DNA of 64,000 bases from Cytospora piceicola (taxonomy: Eukaryota; Ascomycota; Sordariomycetes; Diaporthales; Cytosporaceae), in the NCBI GenBank assembly GCA_023375675.1, contig JALQBC010000007.1:1240001-1304000 (forward strand). Reading direction: 5' to 3'. A program made the position numbers and the translations under genes. The notes under the pieces were generated by a model. The model worked only from the letters and a program-made list of their open reading frames with translations, was not told the DNA's origin and searched no databases. Below, piece after piece: positions 56,571 to 64,000 of this stretch (positions are counted from its first letter, which is position 1; each line of letters opens with the position of its first letter).

Positions 56571-58594
56571 ATGGAATCCGAGAGAGCAGGCCGACCGTCT
56601 CGGATGGGGCCTCCAATTGGTGAGGCGCAAGTGCATAACATGTCTCCTCGTGAGAAGCAGCGCCGGATTGTACGACTCTTCCAGAACAGGCCGATCTTCC
56701 TACACATAGGAGTGCCCTTCGCACGAGCGGACTGGTCTTTCACACCACTCCAGGCCCTTCCAGGCGAGATCTTCTTGGTGATCTTGGGTCTTTTGGCACC
56801 GTCCGAATTCCACCGATACTCGGCTGCAAATGCTTTTTGTGAGTACCGAAAGGCTCAGAAAATGATCTGCAAAACCTTTGTCTTGTGTCTAGGCAGATGC
56901 TCGCTCTATGTCGACGGCGCCTCTACCAAGGAATCGTCATTTATGATGCTGATGTTCTTGTCCGTCTTGTCCGCACGTTCGCAAATAGGAGGGACCTCGC
57001 CAATCTCGTGGAACATATCAGCTTCAAGGTTCCCTTCCAGAAAGCACCATCCCGCGTACATGAAGCCCGCCAACATCCCCACTATACAATCCGATGAGAC
57101 TCTCCACCAGCTTCGCAAGGCTGTATCGACGACGTGTGGATGTGGGACAACGAATCCCAGTTCTTGGGTGACTTATACCTCGTGGTCCTGGGACTTACAG
57201 GTAACCTCGTTTCACTCTGCACCGACGTGCCAGACTATCATCGAATGAGCATGGCCAAAAGAAACGCCCGCATAAGCATGGACTTTTGGACTATGATCAG
57301 CTCTGCAGCCATTGAGGAACGCATCACACCATCTGCTTCATCGACTGCCTTCTTGTCAAGGCTGACAACCATCTACTTACAAGGGGAACAGAGGGCCATG
57401 AGCTGGCACTACTCTGCACGCCATTGGGAAGACTTGCTCGAACTACCCAGTCTAGAAAGGTTGGTATCCACCGCCGACGATAGCAATTGGTATAACTTGA
57501 TGGCTGTTGGAGTGAGAGCCCGCGCAATGCTTTCTACGGACACCTCTGCAGGTCAGTACTGCTCGTTTTTATCATGACCATGGACCACGCACCACCTCCT
57601 CCTCTTCTGTCTCCAGCAACAAGTGCCAAGAATACTGTTCTTACAGTCCGGGTGACTGGCTGTTTGTGAGCTGATGTTGGTTCCAGGTCCCAGCAATTGG
57701 CGATGCACGAGCATCAAAAGTATTCAGTTGCAGAGGAGCCCATGCTCGACTATAGATGTCCTTGATATCTGCTCCACATTCACCGCATTGGAGGAGTTGT
57801 CCGTGTCAAACCACAGGGCTAGGCTTATACAGCAATGCGCAGCGTACCGGAAGCATCCTTACATTTATCTATCACAGGTACTGTCAAGAAGCCTTCGGGC
57901 TCTCGTTTTGGACCTGAATGACATATTGGACGTGGACCGTAACCTCGGCCCGGAGGGGTTCCTCAACCTCCACGATTTACTTCACCTGCAGACCCTCCGG
58001 CTGCCGCTCCATTTCCTCGTGAGATCTGATCCTGGATCTGGATATGTCATTCCATCCATCAGTGCGATCCTTCCCTGGTCCTTGAGACATCTGACAGTCA
58101 CATCCGATGTCCATCGTATCAGAAAAATGGGCCACGAACCTAGACCCCTTGCGAAGCCCAATCTTGTCGGACCCGCCCACTCCGTCCCTGGGAGAGAAGA
58201 CCCCATACGGGTAACGGAGATAGCAGGTTTCCTCGGAGACAACACAGGCAGAGGCGTGGCTGAGCCTGTCTGTAGTTACAGAAGTGCGGTGCTCGAGTTT
58301 CTTGAGGCTCTTTGCGCTGCTACCCCTAACTACTTCCATGGGGCCCCGCCCCCCGCCCCCCCGCCCCCCCCCGCCCCCCGCCCCCGGCTCGAAACAGTGA
58401 CATACGCCTATGGGGTTGACAACCCGTGCGACGGCGAAGACAGCGACCACGATATTCTCTGTCAAGAATGCCGATACCACCTCGCTCTGGAGGTTCTGGT
58501 TCCGTACGTCGATGTGCATGAGCTTGCCCGTCATTTTGGGGCACTTGATAAGGAGTTTCAAATCATTTCTGGACACCTCAAGCATGTATGTTAA
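56571..58594 (+). pseudogene. F-box/LRR-like family gene (copy C), interrupted by one in-frame stop
   Basis: Exon 1 (56571-56842) ends in an F-box: LQALPGEIFLVILGLLAPSE and FHRYSAANAFC. A 50-nt intron (56843-56892) leads to QMLALCRRRLYQGIVIYDAD and RDLANLVEHISFKVPFQ. The same frame then meets a TGA at 57095-57097 and continues open as CIDDVWMWDNESQFLGDLYL and further to SLERLVSTADDSNWYNLM. A 135-nt intron (57552-57686, phase 1) joins to the leucine-rich last exon (57687-58594; STFTALEELSVSN, LRALVLDLND, LQTLRLPLHFLV). I found no GT-AG pair that removes the TGA and keeps both frames. So it is either a recent pseudogene or carries an unusual splice or readthrough. A C-rich tract (58344-58386) encodes a Pro/Ala insert absent from copy B. 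Confidence 0.65.
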
Positions 58595-59080
58595 TATTGA
58601 AGGGGGAGTCGGGGCCAAAGGGACATCAGATATGTAACTGGGAATGTGGAGAGCTATAAACAATAAAGGGGGACGGCCACGGATGTCCATGCAATTATGT
58701 GAGACCCTGAGCGAATATTTACCCACCCATCAAAGCTACTAAGTGGGTGTTAGCAGTAATACATGTTAGTCTTTAGTCTTGAAATCGGGAAAACTCGATG
58801 CAGCAGGGTAATCTATACCCCAATCGTCACATAGACTTCTTGAACATTAGTCGAGAGGCGGGAGGTCGGTCCCGGGTTCTGGAGTCGGGCCGTCAGCGAC
58901 CCGGCAGCACGACTCCGGCGCTCTGCCGTATCTCCTCTCCTCCACTCGGACGTGTCCTTCAAGATGCCACATTCCATCCCACTTCACCGTCAAGACCACC
59001 AATCCTCTCGCTCCCTTACTCATTTCTGATGTGTATCTCAAAGTAACGCAAAATCCCCACCACTGACACCAACCTCCGTC
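58595..59080. other. Intergenic, promoter of the MlrC-like gene
   Basis: 486 bp between two plus-strand genes; a CT/CA-rich leader precedes 59081. No gene seen. Confidence 0.5.
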
Positions 59081-60649
59081 ATGTCGTCCCAGAAACCAAC
59101 GATAGCCATAGCAGGTCTAGCCATCGAGACCTCCACCTTCTCACCCGCCCGCACCCAAGCCCCCGCGTTCCACCCCCGCCGCGGCGACGCCGAGATCCTC
59201 GCATACCACTCCGCCGTCCTCGGCCCCGGCACGCCGCTAAGCACCGCCGCGACCTGGAAGGGCGCGCTGATCGGCCACGCCCTGCCGGGCGGGGAGGTCA
59301 CCCGCGACGCCTTCGAGGAGCTCTTGGGCGACATGCTCGCGCGGCTGACGGCCATCGTGCAGGAGTGCGAGAGGGGTGGGAGGGGGCTGGATGGGCTGTG
59401 GTATGACATCCACGGCGCGATGTGCGTCGCCGACATGCTCGACCCGGAGGCAGAGCTCCTTCGTCGGATCCGAGGTGTCATCGGCCCGGAGTGCATCGTC
59501 AGTGCGAGCATGGACCTCCACGGGAACGTGAGCCGGGAACTGGCCCACCAGTGCGATCTCATCACGTGCTACCGCACCGCGCCGCACGTGGACGTCGCCG
59601 AGACGATGCAGAGGGCGTGTGGGAACCTGCTGCAGGTGCTGGAGAGGAAAGAACGGGGCCTCGAGGACTACAGACCACTGAAGGCGTGGGTGCCGCTGCC
59701 GATCTTGCTCCCGGGGGAGCAGACCAGCACCCGCGACGAGCCCGGGAAGGCCATCTACGCCGCCGTCCCGGGCGTCGAGGCCGCCGAGGGCGTGCTGGAC
59801 GCCGCCGTCTGGGTCGGCTACGCGTGGGCCGACGAGCCGCGCAACCGCGCCGCGGCCGTCGTGACGGGGTGGGACGAGAACGCCGTGGCCAGCGGGGCGG
59901 AGAAGCTCGCGCGGCTGTTCTGGAGGTCCCGCGCGGGGTTCCACTTCGTCGCGCCAACGGGGAGCTTCAAGGCGTGTCTCGACACTGCGCTGGTGAGGAT
60001 ACGGGACGAGAGGAAGCGGCCGTTCTTCATCAGTGATAGCGGGGATAATCCCACAGCGGGAGGGGCCGGAGATGTCACTTGGGGCTTGACGAGGTTGCTT
60101 GAGCGGGAGGAGTTCAGGGTTGAGACGGGGCCGAGGGTGATCTATGCGAGTGTCCCGGGTCCGCAGGCCATTGACGAGTGCGTCAAGGCCGGTGTGGGGA
60201 AAATAGTCACCGTCACGGCGGGAGCAGAAGTCGATGATATCCACGCCGGCCCGCTCACGATGTCGGGCCGTGTGCACTCTATAAAGCACGGGGACAAAGA
60301 CGCCGTTACCGAGGTCGTCCTGCAAGTTGGCAGTGTGTTTGCGATACTCACCAAACTACGAAAGCCGTACCACAAGGAGAAAGATTTTACGGATCTCAAT
60401 CTGGAACCGAGGAAGGCAGACATCGTGATTGTCAAGATCGGTTATCTAGAGCCGGAACTGTACGATATGTCCAAGGATTGGATGCTTGGGCTCACGCCTG
60501 GGGGAGTCGATCAGGATCTGGAGAGGTTGGGGCATAAGAGGATTCGGAGGCCAATGTGGCCATTTGATAAGACGTTTAGAGAAGAGCCCAAGTTGAGTGC
60601 AGTGATGATAAGCAGGTCGGATGAGCCACTGGAGGGAGCTGACGAGTAG
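59081..60649 (+). CDS. MlrC-like hydrolase (peptidase family M81)
   Basis: Intronless, 522 aa. The N-terminus TIAIAGLAIETSTFSP is the MlrC/DUF1485 start (IAIAGIxxETNTF). YDIHGAM (109-114), SMDLHGNVS (Asp145, His147) and CYRTAPHVDVAET (His169) give the metal-binding order D-x-H...H of M81. The C-terminal domain begins with FFISDSGDNPTAGGAGDVT, the signature of the second half, and includes VTVTAGAEVDDIHAGPL. Bacterial MlrC opens linear microcystin peptides and related enzymes cut amide bonds; the fungal substrate is unknown. GC-rich third positions and lack of introns stand out beside intron-rich neighbours and could reflect a bacterial origin, but fungal copies are not rare. Confidence 0.93.
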   Translation: MSSQKPTIAIAGLAIETSTFSPARTQAPAFHPRRGDAEILAYHSAVLGPGTPLSTAATWKGALIGHALPGGEVTRDAFEELLGDMLARLTAIVQECERGGRGLDGLWYDIHGAMCVADMLDPEAELLRRIRGVIGPECIVSASMDLHGNVSRELAHQCDLITCYRTAPHVDVAETMQRACGNLLQVLERKERGLEDYRPLKAWVPLPILLPGEQTSTRDEPGKAIYAAVPGVEAAEGVLDAAVWVGYAWADEPRNRAAAVVTGWDENAVASGAEKLARLFWRSRAGFHFVAPTGSFKACLDTALVRIRDERKRPFFISDSGDNPTAGGAGDVTWGLTRLLEREEFRVETGPRVIYASVPGPQAIDECVKAGVGKIVTVTAGAEVDDIHAGPLTMSGRVHSIKHGDKDAVTEVVLQVGSVFAILTKLRKPYHKEKDFTDLNLEPRKADIVIVKIGYLEPELYDMSKDWMLGLTPGGVDQDLERLGHKRIRRPMWPFDKTFREEPKLSAVMISRSDEPLEGADE

Positions 60650-61206
60650 TTTCGGGATATAGACCTTCACCGTGGAGGCTGACGGGGTTTTGGCACAATA
60701 TGGTAGCAAGTGGGATGGGTGCAAGAGAGGCGATATCCAAACAATATTAACAAGGACTGTAGTCTATGGGATATCACCAAAAATGATGGCGGATAGGCAG
60801 GACAGCAAACCCAGCTTTGGTGCTTGCGATGAGACCTGTGCTCGGAAGCGACCGGCCGACAGTGACGGCTCCGAACATCGTGTCAACCCCAAGCAGACCC
60901 AATCAGGAGTTCGGATATAGGTTTGGATCTCAATGGGGTGGCTTCCGAAGTTCGTGGGCCTCTGCGCGTGGTAAAACGGTGAGGTAGGTTTCGTTATGGG
61001 CCCCTTCTTGCCGAACGCCCCTTGGTATCCTCCGTCGCCCCACTCCGGCGTTCCCAGCACCTAGACGCTGGACATGGCTGCGCGCACATATTCTGAGCAA
61101 ATCAACGAAGAATGTTAGCGGTTCCCATCCCCGAAGATGAGTGTCGAAGATTAGGTGGTGGATTGGATCTGCTGTGTCGACCGAGGCGACTTGACCATCT
61201 CCCATT
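60650..61206. other. Intergenic between two convergent genes
   Basis: About 560 bp; 3' ends of the MlrC-like gene and of the secreted-protein candidate. No other gene recognised. Confidence 0.45.
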
Positions 61207-61493
61207 TCATGTGGTTGACGTAGTGTTGAAGCTCCTCATAGTCGGCACCGGTATCCGTTCGACGACGCCGTGTCTGGCGTTTGACAGCGTGCCACGCTCC
61301 AGGATATCATCAGGTCGAACGATACTCTGGAACAATAGGGTTAACAAACATGACTGGAAAAGGAAGGATATAAGTATGAGCACACCTTAACAGCCGTTTT
61401 GCCTGACGGGTCTCTGCGTACTTGCACGAAGGTGACGGGGGCGGCCCAAGTGCCCAGAACCATTGTGTAGACAAGCAAAAGGGAGAACTGCAT
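61207..61493 (-). CDS. Candidate short secreted protein (two exons)
   Basis: Exon 1 (61493-61386) encodes MQFSLLLVYTMVLGTWAAP, a clear signal peptide, then VTFVQVRRDPSGKTAVK. A 59-nt intron (61385-61327; GTGTGC donor, GTTAAC near the branch, CCAG acceptor) leads in phase 0 to SIVRPDDILERGTLSNARHG and a TGA at 61209-61207, giving 75 aa. The next frame of the same exon also reads protein-like (TDTGADYEELQHYVNHMKWE), so another splice form or a different 3' structure is possible. An RR pair after the signal peptide could be a Kex2 site. No cysteines in the mature part. No family recognised. Confidence 0.4.
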
Positions 61494-62719
61494 TTTGAAA
61501 AATTCCAAGTGATGATTCAGAAAATCTTATTATAGTCCAGCTGTTGATGTCGTTAGTGATGAAAACGTACTCGGTCGAGTTGATGAATCTCGAATACAGA
61601 GATCCAAGATGGGGTCAGCGTTCCTTCTTATGTTCCCAGGCATAAGGTCATTGAGCATGGAAAGATTCCGAGCAGTACTGTGGTGCTTGTTCCAATATGA
61701 TAAGACAAGCCTAGGTCGACTCCGCTGTCCGTTTCAGCCGCTCTGTGACGCCCGCGAGAAGCTGTGGACCATCCCGGGATCTCGGCCATCGGACGACACG
61801 CCCAGTAGCCACAGCTCACTCACTCGAGCAGGCAGGCTGGCAGGATGGTCTCGAACTTAGAGGTGGAGTAGAATCTGATGATTTATTGCCCTGCCAAGAC
61901 CGTTGTTGTCCAAGCATTGGTGCTGGATCGTGCTGAGAGAGGCGCGCGCGGTTCCATGCGGATTTGCATGAAAATCAATGTAGATATATTCTTGTGTCAA
62001 AGGAAGTTATGCCATTGTGAGGCTGGATGGATACATATTCGGCATGTGTCCGTCGTGTTGTCTCCAGTTTTGAGACAGCGTTTCGAGTTGCTCACATGAA
62101 GCAGGCTGCATTAGAAATGCCTTTGCACATTGCATATATCTTCCGAGAATCAGGAGTCTTGCAGAGTGCGCTTGGCAGGAGGAGACATGAAGACAAAGTG
62201 GAATGCAGTTACGGAGTACCCAGTACAAGAATGACCAAGGAACCCGAACCCTGAACGAAATGAAGCGAACCTTACCTTTGCACGTGCCTGGAGCGTATCC
62301 TCAACCCCTGAAACGGTAAGCGATAAGTGATAAGCGATAAGTGATAACGATCAGGTGGGGGAAATCTGTAGCCAATGACTTACCTACTTAAGTAGTGTAC
62401 ATTAAGTAATCAGTTGGCGGGGCACTTGGGGCTGGACGTTTGGCGGGAGGGACATCAGGAGCTCCCATTTGATGCCTCAGGCAAGCACGGACCCAGGAAT
62501 GGAATGGAGCAGAGCAGTCCGCCCGCTGTAGCGCGGGGTACGAAAATTTGCTAGCATCCAGTCAAGTTCCGTTTCGGTGTGTGTATTCTTTGGGCAGCAA
62601 CAAAACAATCTCTCGACTTTTTTTCCCCTCCTACTTCACCTCAACAACAACCTCGCCTCACCACCAATTTGATACCCCCCCGAATAAATCCTTACCACCT
62701 CTTAAAAACCATCTGCAAA
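61494..62719. other. Intergenic, EF1-beta promoter
   Basis: About 1.2 kb. A near-perfect GATAAGTGATAAGCGATAAGTGATAA repeat (8-10 bp unit with GATAA words) lies at 62322-62348, and a CCTACTTAAGTAG word at 62384-62396. The last 110 bp are the EF1-beta leader. Confidence 0.5.
62608..62640 (+). promoter_or_regulatory. Pyrimidine-rich core promoter/leader of EF1-beta
   Basis: TCTCTCGACTTTTTTTCCCC followed by CTCCTACTTCACC, then a CAACAACAACC leader. A CT block before a CAA-rich leader is typical of highly expressed fungal genes. Confidence 0.55.
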
Positions 62720-63826
62720 ATGGGTTTCGCCGATCTTGTTAGCGATGCTGGCCTGTCCATGCTCAACAGCTTCCTGAGCACCCGCTCTTACGTCTCCGGG
62801 TAAGTTGTTCCCGACCAACTGTGACTCCCTTCGGGCATCATGATGGTCTTGATGGATCACTGCCTGCCCTTGTCTACAACGTACAACGTACAACAAACGG
62901 ACGGACGGACAGACGGACGGATAGACGACTATTACATGATCATCTCAATGGTCCGTGTTTCTGAGCAGACTCAAGACCTGTACAACGAAGATAAACCCAG
63001 CAACGCTGTTGCACTTCTGATACAGTCTCTCTCCTCCGCCTCCACATTCTCACCTACTGGAAACATCCCCTCACCACCCGCCATTCTTGGGGGCCAATCT
63101 ACCTGACAGCTCTTCTAACATTCTATCTTCTCCCCCCCATAGCTACAACGCCTCCCAGGCCGATGTTGCCTGCTTCAAGGCCATCTCCGCCGCCCCCGAC
63201 GCCACCAAGTACCCTAACGCTGCCCGGTGGTACAAGCACATCGCCTCTTACGAGTCCGAGTTCGCCACCCTCTCCGGCGATGCCTCCAAGCCCTACACCG
63301 TCTACGGACCCGAGGACTCTGAGCTCACCGTGAACCCATCCAAGGCCCCCGAGAAGGCTGAGGAGGAGGACGACGATGTCGACCTGTTCGGTTCCGACGA
63401 CGAGGAGGAGGACACCGAGGCTGCCCGTATCCGTGAGGAGCGTCTGGAGGAGTACCGCAAGAAAAAGGAGGGCAAGGTGAAGCCCGCCGCCAAGTCCATT
63501 GTTACTCTGGATGTCAAGCCTTGGGGTACGTCAATCTACAAAAACCAACGGAAATGTATGGACTGGGTTATGCTAACATTATTTGTCACTCTACAGACGA
63601 CGAGACCGACCTCGTGGCTCTTGAGGCTTCCGTCCGTGGAATCGAGAAGGATGGTCTGGTCTGGGGTGGCTCCAAGTGGGTCCCCGTTGGTTTCGGTATC
63701 AAGAAGCTCCAGATCAACCTCGTTGTCGAGGACGACAAGATTGGCCTGGAGGAGCTCGAGGAGGAGATCCAGTCCTTCGAGGACTACGTCCAGTCCTCCG
63801 ACATCGTTGCCATGCAGAAGCTGTAA
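62720..63826 (+). CDS. EFB1: Translation elongation factor 1-beta (eEF1B alpha subunit)
   Basis: Three exons (62720-62799, 63143-63525, 63597-63826) give 230 aa. The first intron is 343 nt, long for this window; the second is 71 nt. The N-terminal GST-C-like part is [20 protein letters not shown] and [17 protein letters not shown]. An acidic linker with the casein-kinase-II site [15 protein letters not shown] (Ser in GSDDE) follows. The C-terminal guanine-nucleotide-exchange domain has [36 protein letters not shown] and ends in the strictly conserved [10 protein letters not shown]. It reloads eEF1A with GTP during translation. The leader context CAAAATGG is strong. Housekeeping and certain. 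Confidence 0.98.
62897..62928. repeat. GGAC/GACA tetranucleotide repeat in the EF1-beta first intron
   Basis: ACGGACGGACGGACAGACGG and then ACGGATAGACG, all inside the 343-nt intron. Confidence 0.75.
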
Positions 63827-64000
63827 GCGGGCTTTGCTTGCTGGTGACTCGGGGAAATTGAATTTGATGTTGATGAGACAAATGATCATGGGATAATCAT
63901 GACTGTCGGGCTACATACACACAACACATTACATTGTGATTGGCCAACTCATGGCGTCTGTTAGACCGCGTCTGGCGAAAAGCATGAGAAAATTCGATGG
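63827..64000. other. 3' flank of EF1-beta to window edge
   Basis: Contains AATTGAATTTGATGTTGATG just after the stop, likely 3' UTR. No other gene before the window ends. Confidence 0.5.

Noticed and set aside
56843..56892. Reading copy C straight through without the first intron
   Set aside because: The unspliced frame loses the F-box-protein continuation (CRRRLYQGIVIYDAD), which the 50-nt splice restores.
59237..60325. 362-aa frame antisense to the MlrC-like gene
   Set aside because: Arg/Pro-rich shadow of high G+C at third positions.

Overview
The window is nuclear DNA of a filamentous ascomycete (Pezizomycotina, most likely a Sordariomycete). The protein genes are split by short GT-AG introns, mostly 48-135 nt, several with a recognisable CTAAC-type branch site. 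Coding regions are GC-rich. The gene content is typical of the group: a Zn2Cys6 regulator, a UstYa/DUF3328 protein, a CYP504-like P450, F-box/LRR-like proteins and small cysteine-rich secreted proteins. No tRNA, rRNA, CRISPR array, bacterial operon or intact transposon was seen. Exon joins were built by eye from splice sites and reading phase.

1-7 kb: the 3' end of an aldo-keto reductase, an FMN-dependent luciferase-like monooxygenase, a very divergent forkhead protein, an HSL-type alpha/beta hydrolase and a UstYa-like membrane oxidase-type protein. Apart from the forkhead protein this looks like a small accessory metabolic group. 7-10.6 kb: gene-poor, with a decayed fungal kinase-like gene and clusters of TACCTAGGTA palindromes.

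10.6-22.7 kb: a run of plus-strand genes. TMEM33/Pom33 and PTEN are housekeeping or signalling genes. A CYP504-like P450, an atypical SDR, a rhodanese/Cdc25-like phosphatase and an FAD aromatic monooxygenase follow; the P450 and the FAD enzyme suggest aromatic-compound catabolism. 22.7-28 kb: mostly gene-poor, with a broken gene fragment and a three-exon gene for a ten-cysteine secreted protein.

28-41 kb: an epoxide hydrolase convergent with a six-exon Zn2Cys6 transcription factor (reassembled here to 747 aa), a prolyl-hydroxylase-like 2OG-Fe(II) oxygenase, a polytopic membrane protein and a 1286-aa coiled-coil protein. A strong G-quadruplex candidate lies about 350 bp upstream of the transcription factor.

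41-58.6 kb: accessory sequence. Three related F-box/LRR-like loci in different states of decay (43.9-45.0, 50.7-51.9 and 56.6-58.6 kb) flank an alpha/beta hydrolase, a six-exon SAM-dependent methyltransferase, and a region rich in micro- and minisatellites.

59-64 kb: an MlrC-like (M81) hydrolase, a candidate short secreted protein, and the highly conserved translation elongation factor 1-beta at the right edge.
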